Part shown: positions 17,863 to 26,504 of the stretch, piece after piece
Layout: each line of letters opens with the position of its first letter
Position numbering within the stretch: position 1 is the stretch's first letter
Origin: Acidiferrobacteraceae bacterium
GTDB lineage: Bacteria; Pseudomonadota; Gammaproteobacteria; Arenicellales; UBA868
Direction of reading: 5' to 3'
Length of the DNA: 54,774 bases
Assembly (NCBI GenBank): GCA_018698075.1
Contig: JABINT010000012.1
Span: forward strand, 1-54,774
Program-made: the position numbers and the translations under genes
Notes under the pieces: model-generated
Seen by the model: only the letters and a program-made list of their open reading frames with translations
The model's database searches: none
What the model was told of the DNA's origin: nothing

Positions 17863-19086
17863 TCAGGCGCCTGATTTCTGTTTGGCCGATGTTGACTCAG
17901 GTTCGGAGGCGATTTTTCGTTGGATCATGACAGGGATCTGCTGTTGCAGGACGATTCGCCATTGTCCGTTATCTTCCTTGACCCAGTACTGCTCCACGAT
18001 ATCTGTTTCTCCTGACCCCTTGAGCTTTGTTGCCCGGGTGACCAGTTGTGTCTTTGGTCCGGGGTAGATAAAGATTTCGGTGAATTCGAGGCCACCGGAC
18101 TTAGGGGGCGCCGCCGGCAGATCGTGGCGAGAGGTTTTGGCAAGACCTACAGTAATAGCTGCAGAGGAAGGTTCGATCTGCTGTTGTGACGCTAATTGAG
18201 GGTCACCGTGAACGATGGCGAGGAGGTTTGCACGGAGGCGCTGCAGCTCTGCCGGGGAAATCCAGTCCGGGGTATCGTCGATGATAATCGGCAACTCGTC
18301 GGCGGCTCCAAGCAGGTGATAAAGATTCCCAAAATCAGCATTACTTAATGTAATGCATCCTTCGCTCGCACGCGGCGCGCGGTTAATCCAGCCAGGCTCA
18401 GTCCCGTGGAGCCAGATCCCGTAACCGGTTCTGCGCAGTTGCTGATCGAGCGGGTTGGGATAATTGGTGGTCAGTGCGCCAGATCCGTAACGGGCCTCGA
18501 GTTGACTTTTGGGAATATAGCCATTGATCCGGTAGACGCCTACGGGCGTCTTTAGGTCTCCCTCGCGTTCTTTGCCGTAACCTTGCCGGCCAACTGTGAC
18601 GTAAAAATCAGCCAGTCGTTGTAGCTCACCATGAATCTGTCGAAAAACATGGAGCCGCGCTGCGGGAAGATCGACATAAAGCACTACCGTGTTTTCCAAA
18701 GAGACTTTGACCAGTTTCGCTGGGACCCGGTTGGCCTTGACCTCACGACTTCCAATGGCATGTTGCCATCGGAGACGTAGTTGCTCGCGCAGCTCTTGAG
18801 CACGAGTCTCTGATGAACGATCACTCAGTTCAGGCAATGAGCGTACTCGCCCGGCAAGGGCAAGCAGCAGGTCAGAGCGCATCAGGTGCCCGACGCGGCT
18901 TTCGGGGTAGTCCTCGGTTAGGGCTTTTAATGCCTTAAGCCCGGCAGACCATTGCCCGGCGACAATGTTCGCCGTGGCGCGAAGCAGGCGGGGTTCGTAC
19001 TCATCGGAGGTTGCCCCGGCCAGCGCCATAGTGGACGGTATCGTGATAACAAGCGCAAGTAGCAGGCGACGGGAAAAGCGCTTCAT
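17863..19086 (-). CDS. L,D-transpeptidase (YkuD domain) with Cds6-like C-terminal domain
   Basis: Periplasmic enzyme predicted to make 3-3 peptidoglycan cross-links or anchor proteins to the wall. From the ATG at 19086, with AAGGA upstream, the protein has 407 residues. It has a signal peptide (about 1-24), a helical N-terminal region (about 25-115), and a YkuD domain (about 130-275) with catalytic His227 and Cys244 in HGTEPGWINR...RASEGCITLSN. The C-terminal domain (about 310-385) resembles the NTF2-like domain of Cds6-type enzymes, ending YWVKEDNGQWRIVLQQ. Twenty-four upstream codons in frame are rejected. It follows a TPR protein gene on the same strand. Confidence 0.9.
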   Translation of the reverse strand: MKRFSRRLLLALVITIPSTMALAGATSDEYEPRLLRATANIVAGQWSAGLKALKALTEDYPESRVGHLMRSDLLLALAGRVRSLPELSDRSSETRAQELREQLRLRWQHAIGSREVKANRVPAKLVKVSLENTVVLYVDLPAARLHVFRQIHGELQRLADFYVTVGRQGYGKEREGDLKTPVGVYRINGYIPKSQLEARYGSGALTTNYPNPLDQQLRRTGYGIWLHGTEPGWINRAPRASEGCITLSNADFGNLYHLLGAADELPIIIDDTPDWISPAELQRLRANLLAIVHGDPQLASQQQIEPSSAAITVGLAKTSRHDLPAAPPKSGGLEFTEIFIYPGPKTQLVTRATKLKGSGETDIVEQYWVKEDNGQWRIVLQQQIPVMIQRKIASEPESTSAKQKSGA

Positions 19087-19181
19087 AAGTGTCCTTCGCG
19101 TCGGGTTTTTGGGATTCCGGCAGGGCGCAAGTGTACCCGTTGGTTCCCGGCTTTCCAAACAGGGGTCAGTTCCCCTGTTAA

Positions 19182-19781
19182 CTAAGGGGTTACGAGCGGT
19201 AATCGCACGCTGGAAAGCTCGCCTAGCGTAGTCAAGGGCTCGTTCTTGTTCGCTTGCGAGTCTTCTGGGTTCATCGCATGATGATAGGCGCGGGCTGCCT
19301 GTTCAGCGTAAACCTGGGAAAGATTGTCAAACAGAATACGGTAAGATGGGTCGGTATACAAGCCAGCACGCAATAACGTTGCGGCCTGCTCTAGCCTGCC
19401 CTGAAGACTATAAAGTCTTGCAAGATTATTGTAGGGTTCTGGACGCCCTGGATAACGGGTGATTAGCTCGCGGTAAGCCTGTTCGGCCTCATCGTGTCGT
19501 CCGCTAGCGGCAAACACATCAGCTCGTGCAAACAGTAACTCGGTTGATTCGCTGGCTCCTTTGCCAATAGTAGTTTCGATCAATATCAACGCTTCGTTGT
19601 AGCGCTGTGACTTAAGCAGGGCTTGTATTTGCTCAAATTCTGAAGCGGGTATTGCTGAGCTCAGCAGCATGCCAGCGCTGATGGCGAGCAGTGCGAGAAG
19701 ATGGCGTCCTGGTTGTTGCCAACGATTCCTCGAAGAACCTGGTGCTCGGGTTTTAACGGGTCGCTTCAGAACGAATCGCAT
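19182..19781 (-). CDS. TPR-repeat protein, probably periplasmic
   Basis: A 199-residue protein with a basic N-terminus, a hydrophobic segment at about 27-45 (LLALLAISAGMLLSSAIP) that looks like a signal peptide, and three to four tetratricopeptide repeats at about 48-170. Diagnostic positions include AEQAYRELITRYPGRPEPYNNLARLY. It overlaps the SEL1/SH3 gene upstream by 29 bases and is followed by the L,D-transpeptidase gene, so it likely acts in the same envelope process as a scaffold. No enzymatic motif is visible. Confidence 0.82.
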   Translation of the reverse strand: MRFVLKRPVKTRAPGSSRNRWQQPGRHLLALLAISAGMLLSSAIPASEFEQIQALLKSQRYNEALILIETTIGKGASESTELLFARADVFAASGRHDEAEQAYRELITRYPGRPEPYNNLARLYSLQGRLEQAATLLRAGLYTDPSYRILFDNLSQVYAEQAARAYHHAMNPEDSQANKNEPLTTLGELSSVRLPLVTP

Positions 19782-21369
19782 CCCAGCGTTTTTGCCAGTC
19801 GGGAGTGATAGCTCCCGGAGTCGTCAGCTGATCTTGCTTAATCCACCCCGCAACGGAGTTCAGTACCCGTAGACGGCTCCAGTCGCCCTTACGACTGATA
19901 ACTTCGACTTCAGTCCCCTTGTCGAGCAGTCCGAGCACGTCTGAGTCCGGTCCGGTTGATGGCAGGGAGCGAATTCGAACCCGGTTGTCGTTAATGTGAG
20001 CCCGCCCGCCGCTTTCCTTAACGAATTTGCCATAGACCCACACGTCCAATCCCCTAGGGCTCTTTATCATTATCCAGCCGTTCTTGCTGCCTATCACTTT
20101 CACTGTTATGCCCTTGTCCAAAAGACTGACTACGGGGGCGCCTGCATCCGGTCGCCCAACAACCGGGGCATTGTCAGCAGTGACCCAGGCGGTTTTGAAT
20201 GGTGCAACCACGACTTCAGTAGGTGTCGATACGGGAGTCGGCCGGCTAGTCTGACCTGGGTTTGCCAAGGCATTAAAGGTATCCAGCCAGTCCTGGGTAA
20301 CCGGTTTTTGTACCGCAAGGCCGGATTGCTGTGCCCAGTTCTGTAGCAGGTACCCCGCGCTAATTTGTTTCCAGTCGCCAGATTGGGCATGCACTGTAAC
20401 CGGTGCACCTTTGTCGAGATGCAGAACGACTGATGAGTCGGCACCGGTTGTGGGATGCGTGCGTACCCGCACACGGTTTGCAGTAATGCGTCCATTGGGC
20501 GCGCCCACGACATACTTTCCAAAAACCCAAACCCTGGTTGGCGAAGGCAGTTCCAGTCGGGCCCAAGAGCCGCTGTACTGGATGATCTTGACCGGGCTGC
20601 CTTGTCTTAGTTTGCGGGTGGCAGGGGCTGACAGATTTGGTTGGGCACGGACGGTCAGGTGGCCACTTTGAACATGCGCTGCTGTGAAACTGGTATTGAC
20701 GGTTTTCCCAGAAGCGGTGGGCACTGTTGTTTTCTCAGAGGGCAAAGACTCGGGTTGTGCAGTTTCGGAGTGAGTGTCGACAGAAGCTTTTGGTTTTGCC
20801 ACGGTGGCGGGTTGATCGTTTTTCACAGAGAGGTTGCTCTTGTCGATAATGCCCAGTACGCGCTTGGCGTCGGCGTGCTGCTGGTCGGCAGATCGGCTTA
20901 GCCATTCACGTGCTTTGCTGATATCGCGCTCAGCGCCTTTGCCGAGGTAATACGCTAACCCGAGGTTGTACTGCGAGGTGACATCCCCAAGCTCAGCCGC
21001 ACGTTCCCACCAGTCGACTGCCCGGGAGAAATTCTGCTTAACCCCCCGGCCTTCCCAGTGGGCGACCCCAAGATTAAACATCGCTGTTGGATGCCCGGAA
21101 TCTGCTGCTTTGCGAAACCACGTGATCGCCTGGTCCAGATCCCGGCTGGCGCCTTTACCTTCATAGAAAGCAACGCCCATGGCGTATTGAGCTTCCCGGT
21201 TGCCTTGTCGGGCGTGCGGCTCCCACAACGATACTGCCTTGGCATAGTCACCTGAGTTGTATGCGGTCACTGCCCGTTCCAGGTCTTCATTTTGAGCCTG
21301 CACAATCCCGCTGACTGCGAGCAGAAGGGCCAAAAAGGCGATTAATCTGATGTACCGGGAAGATTTCAT
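19753..21369 (-). CDS. SEL1-repeat and multi-SH3 domain periplasmic protein
   Basis: A 538-residue protein with a signal peptide (about 1-25). Four SEL1-like repeats follow at about 30-172, with signatures such as AQYAMGVAFYEGKGASRD and SQYNLGLAYYLGKGAERD. After a Pro/Thr/Ser linker come four bacterial SH3-like units at about 233-295, 300-352, 395-455 and 458-520. Each has a VR-x-HP/LP start and a W-core such as SGSWARLELP or KGDWSRLRV. Bacterial SH3 domains commonly bind peptidoglycan. With the downstream TPR protein and L,D-transpeptidase this forms a likely cell-wall module. The exact role is unknown. Confidence 0.87.
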   Translation of the reverse strand: MKSSRYIRLIAFLALLLAVSGIVQAQNEDLERAVTAYNSGDYAKAVSLWEPHARQGNREAQYAMGVAFYEGKGASRDLDQAITWFRKAADSGHPTAMFNLGVAHWEGRGVKQNFSRAVDWWERAAELGDVTSQYNLGLAYYLGKGAERDISKAREWLSRSADQQHADAKRVLGIIDKSNLSVKNDQPATVAKPKASVDTHSETAQPESLPSEKTTVPTASGKTVNTSFTAAHVQSGHLTVRAQPNLSAPATRKLRQGSPVKIIQYSGSWARLELPSPTRVWVFGKYVVGAPNGRITANRVRVRTHPTTGADSSVVLHLDKGAPVTVHAQSGDWKQISAGYLLQNWAQQSGLAVQKPVTQDWLDTFNALANPGQTSRPTPVSTPTEVVVAPFKTAWVTADNAPVVGRPDAGAPVVSLLDKGITVKVIGSKNGWIMIKSPRGLDVWVYGKFVKESGGRAHINDNRVRIRSLPSTGPDSDVLGLLDKGTEVEVISRKGDWSRLRVLNSVAGWIKQDQLTTPGAITPDWQKRWDAIRSEATR

Positions 21370-21393
21370 TTGCCTGTAGCTGCTTTCAATATC

Positions 21394-21996
21394 TTATACC
21401 TGCGTAATTTGAATGATCTCGTATGACCCATGCCAGATCATAGTGACGGCTACATAGAGTATTACCACAAGCCCAATGTACGCAATCCAGCGGTGGCGCT
21501 CAAGTAGGCGAGCCACCAGAGTTGCGGCAAAGGCCATCAGGCCAACAGACAGAGTAAGGCCAATGACTAATATCAACGTATGATCGCGAGCGATCCCGGC
21601 GACTGCCAGGACGTTGTCCAAAGACATGGAGACATCTGCCAGGATGATCTGGAAAACCGCATGTTTCATTGACTTGGGAGCGGGCCTTGAAGCGGGATCC
21701 GTGTCGGATTCAGATTGTTGAACGATCTGGAGTTCTCGCCACAGCTTCCAGCAAACCCACAGCAGTAACAATCCACCTGCCAGCACCAAACCAATAATTT
21801 GCAACAGTTGTACGGTAACCAGAGCGAAGCCGATTCTGAAGATGGCTGCCGCTGCGATGCCGATCAGGATTACCCGGGGCCGAAGTGGCGCTGGAACGGT
21901 GGCTGCGACCAGGCCGACAACAATTGCATTGTCTCCGGCCAGGACTAAGTCAACCAGGATAACCTGTAACAATGGCCACAACTGCTCTACTGTCAT
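21394..21996 (-). CDS. TerC/YjbE-family integral membrane protein
   Basis: A 200-residue membrane protein with about six or seven helices. The two family signature segments with buried acidic residues are LVDLVLAGDNAIVVGLVAA near residues 15-33 and LADVSMSLDNVLAVAGIARD near 118-137. Members of the TerC superfamily are implicated in metal (notably manganese) export or tellurite resistance. The subgroup here resembles YjbE. I looked at the 5' region for a yybP-ykoY manganese riboswitch and saw none that I could support. It diverges from gcdH. Confidence 0.87.
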   Translation of the reverse strand: MTVEQLWPLLQVILVDLVLAGDNAIVVGLVAATVPAPLRPRVILIGIAAAAIFRIGFALVTVQLLQIIGLVLAGGLLLLWVCWKLWRELQIVQQSESDTDPASRPAPKSMKHAVFQIILADVSMSLDNVLAVAGIARDHTLILVIGLTLSVGLMAFAATLVARLLERHRWIAYIGLVVILYVAVTMIWHGSYEIIQITQV

Positions 21997-22147
21997 GTGG
22001 TCTTAGGGGTGTTGGCTAAAAAAAGCACATCTATTTATGCACTGGAATGGGATAAGGCTATTATACGTTTGTCCGGGTAGCTACAGGATGACTTATGGGC
22101 TGGCCGATACGGATTAACTATCAGAAAAAGGAAATAGCACAGTAGCA

Positions 22148-23335
22148 ATGAAAAAACCTCAGACTGCAAATTTCGACTGGGCTGATCCGTTAGCCTTGGA
22201 AGATGCGCTCAGTGACGAAGAACGTCTAGTGCAAGATTCCATTCGACGGTTCTGTCAGGATGAATTGCAACCCCGGGTGCTCCTGGCGCATCGTGAAGAG
22301 CGGGTTGATCGGGATATTTTTCCTCGTATGGGTGAATTGGGTCTTTTGGGATCAACCATCGATGGTTACGGTTGCGCTGGTCTGAGTTACGTTTGCTATG
22401 GGCTAGCCGCCCGTGAAGTCGAGCGCGTTGATTCCGGATACCGCTCCATGATGAGCGTGCAATCCAGCCTTGTCATGCATCCAATTCATGCCTACGGTTC
22501 ACAGGCGCAGCGTGAAAAATACCTGCCAAAACTGGCCTCAGGGGAATGGGTGGGCTGCTTTGGGCTTACAGAGCCTGACCATGGTTCTGATCCGGGAGGT
22601 ATGAAGACTCGGGCGCGAACGGTCGACGGGGGTTTTCGCCTTAGCGGCACCAAGATGTGGATTACCAACTCGCCAATTGCGGATGTATTTGTTATCTGGG
22701 CAAAGGATGACGACGGAATTATCCGAGGCTTTGTGCTCGAACGTGATATGTCTGGCCTCAGCACACCCAAGATCGAGGGTAAATTCTCACTCCGTACCTC
22801 GGTGACCGGGGAGATCGTTATGGAGGATATATTTGTTCCCCTCGAGAACGTACTCGATGGGGTCAGCGGACTTGCAGGGCCTTTTGGGTGCCTCAACCGG
22901 GCCCGTTATGGTATTGCCTGGGGATCCATGGGTGCCGCGGAGTTTTGCTGGCATGCTGCGCGTAATTACACCCTTGAGCGAGAACAGTTCGGTCGACCGT
23001 TGGCCGCCAACCAGTTGGTACAGAAAAAACTCGCCGACATGCAGACCGAGATCACTCTGGGCACACATGCCTGCTTGCGGCTAGGGCGTCTTTTCGATGA
23101 GGGGCGTGCTGCACCCGAGGCGATATCGCTGTTGAAGCGCAATAACTGCGGCAAGGCGCTGGAGATTGCCCGAACGGCAAGGGATATGCACGGAGGCAAC
23201 GGAGTTGCCGACGAATATCATGTTATCCGCCACATGATGAACCTCGAGGCGGTGAATACCTATGAGGGCACACATGACGTTCATGCGCTGATCCTGGGCC
23301 GTGCCCAGACCGGGATCCAGGCTTTCACCGGCTGA
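22148..23335 (+). CDS. gcdH: Glutaryl-CoA dehydrogenase
   Basis: FAD-dependent acyl-CoA dehydrogenase that oxidises and decarboxylates glutaryl-CoA to crotonyl-CoA in lysine, tryptophan and glutarate breakdown. The 395 residues include the ACAD signature [17 protein letters not shown], the flavin-contacting [16 protein letters not shown], and the catalytic base region [20 protein letters not shown] near the C-terminus. The EGTHD context and FDWADPL start are characteristic of GCDH rather than of other acyl-CoA dehydrogenases. The next gene starts three bases after its stop, so the two form an operon. Confidence 0.95.
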   Translation: MKKPQTANFDWADPLALEDALSDEERLVQDSIRRFCQDELQPRVLLAHREERVDRDIFPRMGELGLLGSTIDGYGCAGLSYVCYGLAAREVERVDSGYRSMMSVQSSLVMHPIHAYGSQAQREKYLPKLASGEWVGCFGLTEPDHGSDPGGMKTRARTVDGGFRLSGTKMWITNSPIADVFVIWAKDDDGIIRGFVLERDMSGLSTPKIEGKFSLRTSVTGEIVMEDIFVPLENVLDGVSGLAGPFGCLNRARYGIAWGSMGAAEFCWHAARNYTLEREQFGRPLAANQLVQKKLADMQTEITLGTHACLRLGRLFDEGRAAPEAISLLKRNNCGKALEIARTARDMHGGNGVADEYHVIRHMMNLEAVNTYEGTHDVHALILGRAQTGIQAFTG

Positions 23336-23338
23336 AAC

Positions 23339-24559
23339 GTGGGCGTCCTGTCCCATATCAGGGTGCTTGATCTCAGCCGGGTCCTGGCGGGCCCGTGGTG
23401 CACTCAGATGCTGGCGGATCTTGGCGCCGATGTCATCAAGATCGAGCGCCCGGAACAAGGCGATGACACCCGTCTCTGGGGGCCGCCATTTATCTGTGGC
23501 ACCCCTGGCGAAGAGCAAGGGGAATCGACATATTTCCTGGGCACCAATCGGGGCAAGCGTTCGGTAACCCTGAATATTGCCGATACTCAAGGTCAGCAGA
23601 TTATTCGGGAGCTGGTATCGGGTTGTGACGTGCTGATCGAGAACTTTAAGGGAGGGGCACTAGCGCGCTATGGCCTGGATTACGAATCGCTCAGGCCTTT
23701 GAACTCTCGATTGGTGTACTGCTCAATTACCGGTTTCGGCCAGGATGGCCCTTATGCCCACAAGGCCGGATATGACTTCATGATCCAGGGATTGGGGGGA
23801 TTGATGAGTATCACCGGAGAGGCGGAGGATACTCCCGGTGCCGGCCCGCAAAAAGTGGGGGTGGCCATGGCGGATATGGTGACCGGCCTGTATGCCGCCT
23901 CTGCAATTCAGGCGGCACTGATTGGGCGAGAACGCACCGGCGAAGGACAGTACATCGACATGGCGTTATTCGACTGCCAGGTGGCGGTACTCGCCAATCA
24001 GGCAATGGCTTATCTTGTGGGCAACGATGTGCCCAGTCGCATGGGGAATGCGCACCCCAATATCGTGCCGTACCAGGTTTTTGCGACACGCGATAGTCAC
24101 GTAATTCTTGCGGTTGGCAATGATACCCAGTTCGCGCGGTTTTGTGCTCTAGCGAATTGCGCAGAGCTCGCGGACGATGCGCGGTTTGCGCGCAACCAGA
24201 ATCGGGTTCGCAACCGAGTCGAGTTGGTCGCAAAACTGACTCAGATCATGGCTGGGCAAAGTACAGCGCAATGGCTCGAAAAACTCGAATCTGAAGGAAT
24301 ACCGTGTGGACGGATCAACCGGATAGATGAGGCCTTAGATGACCCCCAGGTTGCCCACCGGCAAATGCGGGTCAGCGCACAGCACGCGTCGTTGGGCGAA
24401 ATCGAATTGCTCAGCAGCCCGATGAAACTAAGAGGTACGCCACCGCAGGTGAGCCGCGCCCCCCCTCTGCTTGGAGAGCATACCGATGAGGTGCTCTCCG
24501 AGCTTCTGAACTACTCCCAAGAGCAAATCGGGCAGTTGCGTTCTGATCGGGTGATCTGA
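23339..24559 (+). CDS. CaiB/BaiF CoA-transferase, probable succinyl-CoA:glutarate CoA-transferase
   Basis: Family III CoA-transferase of 406 residues. It has the N-terminal LDLSRVLAGPWCTQMLADLGADVIKIERP, the KRSVTLNI segment, and the catalytic Asp in GQYIDMALFDCQ (about residue 205). The NAHPNIVPYQ and CGRINRIDEALDDPQVAHRQM segments are also diagnostic. Being paired with gcdH, it most likely activates glutarate to glutaryl-CoA using succinyl-CoA, as SUGCT does. It starts with GTG at 23339, three bases after the gcdH stop. The substrate assignment is contextual. Confidence 0.9.
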   Translation: MGVLSHIRVLDLSRVLAGPWCTQMLADLGADVIKIERPEQGDDTRLWGPPFICGTPGEEQGESTYFLGTNRGKRSVTLNIADTQGQQIIRELVSGCDVLIENFKGGALARYGLDYESLRPLNSRLVYCSITGFGQDGPYAHKAGYDFMIQGLGGLMSITGEAEDTPGAGPQKVGVAMADMVTGLYAASAIQAALIGRERTGEGQYIDMALFDCQVAVLANQAMAYLVGNDVPSRMGNAHPNIVPYQVFATRDSHVILAVGNDTQFARFCALANCAELADDARFARNQNRVRNRVELVAKLTQIMAGQSTAQWLEKLESEGIPCGRINRIDEALDDPQVAHRQMRVSAQHASLGEIELLSSPMKLRGTPPQVSRAPPLLGEHTDEVLSELLNYSQEQIGQLRSDRVI

Positions 24560-24573
24560 GCTTATCGTTCGGC

Positions 24574-26028
24574 CTAGCTGTTGGCCCTGTTAAGCAGGCG
24601 GAACTGTACCGGGATCGTAGTCGTCGCCGGCGAGGCCGTGCCGTCCCTAATGGCAGGTGTAAATTGCCACTGCCGCACAGCTTTTAAAGCTGCCTGGTCC
24701 AGGAGTTTTGAACCACTGGGCTTGCTGATCGATATCTCAGAGACTTTTCCTGACGCTGAAACGCTTACGGCAAGGGATACCTCGCCCTCGAGACCCCGCC
24801 GGATCGCCAGACGTGGGTACACCGGTTTGGGGTTACCTGCCACTGGGCGTGGGTCAGATTCGCGTAAGGCGTTGCCCGTATCCAGGGCTGCACTCGAGGG
24901 TTGAGCGCTCTGGATGGTTTGTTCGCTCTGAGCCCGAAGTGCCGTAGCCTCCTCGTCACTGATTTCAAGACGGGTTACCAGTTCGACATTTTCGTCTATC
25001 AGCCGATCACGCGATTGAGTTAGTTGAGTGATCGCAGCCTTAAGTACGGCTCTTTGGCTTTTATCGTCATTGTCGTTCTGGCGTAGGGTTGCAATCTGCC
25101 CCTGAAGAGATGTATTGGCGTTCATTAATTCGGCTTTCTTGGCAACCAGTTGGTCGCGCTGTTCTTGGCTTTTGATCAAGCGATCATCGACAGCAGCCTT
25201 CTTCTTGGCCAGCCGATCTTTTCCCTGGCGCTCTGTAGCAAGCTCTGCCGCAAGGCTTTTCGCGGCTTGCGCAGTTCTGGCGTTTTTTTCGGCCAGGCTG
25301 TCGCGCGTTGTAGTCAGTTTGACGATCGTCGTATTCAAAGCCACTACCTCGTCCCGAAGCTTGCTATCGTTTCGTTGCAAAGAGGTTGCCTGGTTTTTGA
25401 GATCTGTCTGTGCGGCAAGTAGCGAGGTGTTTTTGGTTTTTAGTTGGTCATGGTGCTCGCCAGCTCTGGTTAAATCGTCTTGGATAGCGGTTTTTTCTTC
25501 TGCCAGCTGATCTTTTTCTTGGTTGGTCAAGACAAGGTTGGCTGCAATCCTGTGATTGTCCTGCGCCAGGGCCGTTTTTTCTTCGACGAGGTATTCGTAG
25601 CTTTCGGCCATTGTCGCAACCTGTTGTTGCAACTGTGTTCTGTCAGATTCCAGATCAGAATGATCTTGCTCAAGGGCACCTACGGCGGCCTTGAGCTCTT
25701 CATTTTCAGATTGCACTTCGGTGAGGTCATTCTGATTCTGCGCCAGTCGTGTTTGCAATGACTCAGTGAGCGTCTTAAGTTGATCGTTCTCTTTTTTCAA
25801 AAGGTCGATCTGGTTTGACAGGGCAGGGGAGTCAGGCGCTGCCACAGATGGCAAAGGAGTGTCGCCCAGGTCCTGAGCTTCCTCAATAAGTACAGCTTCG
25901 ATCTGCGTGCGAAATGGCATTGCCGGGTCGAGCGACGGAACGGGCGCTACAGAGCTCCAAAGGGCCGCTAAACCGGCGTGTAGCGCGGTTGACGCCAGTA
26001 CCGCAGGGAGTAGTGCGCGAGCCCTCAC
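24574..26028 (-). CDS. TonB-family energy transducer with long coiled-coil spanning domain
   Basis: Predicted TonB that couples inner-membrane proton motive force to B12 transport through BtuB. The 484-residue protein has an N-terminal membrane anchor (about 7-27, with the His of the STALHAGL segment expected for ExbB/ExbD contact). A predicted coiled coil of about 300 residues (about 70-370) follows, then a C-terminal TonB domain (about 393-484) with NPKPVYPRLAIRRGLEGEV and AVRQWQFTPAI. Ordinary TonB proteins are near 220-280 residues and use a Pro-Glu/Pro-Lys spacer; here that spacer is absent. Residues 172-249 and 270-347 are a recognisable tandem repeat. The GTG start overlaps the stop of a 25-codon ORF (GTGA), and a cobalamin riboswitch lies upstream. 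Confidence 0.85.
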   Translation of the reverse strand: MRARALLPAVLASTALHAGLAALWSSVAPVPSLDPAMPFRTQIEAVLIEEAQDLGDTPLPSVAAPDSPALSNQIDLLKKENDQLKTLTESLQTRLAQNQNDLTEVQSENEELKAAVGALEQDHSDLESDRTQLQQQVATMAESYEYLVEEKTALAQDNHRIAANLVLTNQEKDQLAEEKTAIQDDLTRAGEHHDQLKTKNTSLLAAQTDLKNQATSLQRNDSKLRDEVVALNTTIVKLTTTRDSLAEKNARTAQAAKSLAAELATERQGKDRLAKKKAAVDDRLIKSQEQRDQLVAKKAELMNANTSLQGQIATLRQNDNDDKSQRAVLKAAITQLTQSRDRLIDENVELVTRLEISDEEATALRAQSEQTIQSAQPSSAALDTGNALRESDPRPVAGNPKPVYPRLAIRRGLEGEVSLAVSVSASGKVSEISISKPSGSKLLDQAALKAVRQWQFTPAIRDGTASPATTTIPVQFRLLNRANS

Positions 26029-26102
26029 TGGTTAACCACGTTTGTGCCTGTGCCCGGATCAATTGGCGGCTTGTCGATACTGGAAATGACTTCTCGTCTC
26101 AT
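26025..26102 (-). CDS. Short ORF (25 codons) coupled to the TonB-like gene
   Basis: An ATG at 26102 with AGAGGA seven to twelve bases upstream opens a 25-codon frame beginning MRREVISSIDKPPIDPGTG. Its TGA overlaps the TonB-like GTG in a GTGA junction. The GTG itself has no good ribosome binding site, so this ORF would deliver ribosomes to it by translational coupling. The peptide has no signal or membrane segment that I recognise. It lies between the riboswitch and the transducer gene. It may be a leader peptide or a small real protein. Confidence 0.5.
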   Translation of the reverse strand: MRREVISSIDKPPIDPGTGTNVVNQ

Positions 26103-26189
26103 GGCGAATCCTCTGCTTTGGAACGACGTGTCGCGTCGCCCACCACAGTGGTTTCGCACCTCAGACTTTTCCCGATCCGAGATAAACGA

Positions 26190-26380
26190 CGCCGGTGCGG
26201 GCAGGTCTCCTGGCTTGCGGATCAATGCAGAGAGTCGGCCTTCCCGGTGTTTTGCCAGTGGCACATTTGACTCTCTGCTGGCCGCCTACAGTTGCGGGTA
26301 CAGCCTAGGTTTGCACAGGTTACCGTGCACCTTCAGTTCCCTTTTAACCCCGATTGGGACCGACACCATGGCGGATGGTC
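26190..26380 (-). promoter_or_regulatory. Cobalamin (AdoCbl-type) riboswitch upstream of the TonB-like gene
   Basis: Read on the minus strand, the conserved elements appear in order: AGGGAACTGAAGGTG, the CTGTACCCGCAACTGTAGG core, GCCACTGG, ACCGGGAAGGC, and the B12 box AGCCAGGAGACCTGCC at 26215-26200. The order and spacing match the class I cobalamin aptamer. The TonB-like start codon is about 170 bases downstream. B12 would be expected to lower expression by blocking translation of the short ORF/TonB pair or by termination. Confidence 0.93.
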
Positions 26381-26461
26381 GCTTAATCCCCTAATTTTTT
26401 CAAGCATGGATACGTCCCACAAGCGCCAGGGTCCCAGAAACAGCTAATCTTTGTGACTCAC

Positions 26462-26467
26462 TATAAT
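26462..26467 (+). promoter_or_regulatory. Possible -10 element of btuCD
   Basis: A perfect TATAAT lies 38 bases upstream of the btuC start codon. No convincing -35 box is seen 17 bases further up, so this is a tentative promoter. The btuCD leader contains no riboswitch of its own on the plus strand. Confidence 0.35.
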
Positions 26468-26504
26468 CACGCCATAGCACCACGCCAACGAGCGACTCCT
26501 CGTT

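Noticed and set aside
21997-22147. Possible yybP-ykoY manganese riboswitch before the TerC-family gene
   Set aside because: I could not find the conserved loop sequences in the minus-strand leader.
26044-26394. 116-codon plus-strand ORF upstream of btuC
   Set aside because: It is the complement of the cobalamin riboswitch and TonB leader, and the aptamer motifs explain the conservation.
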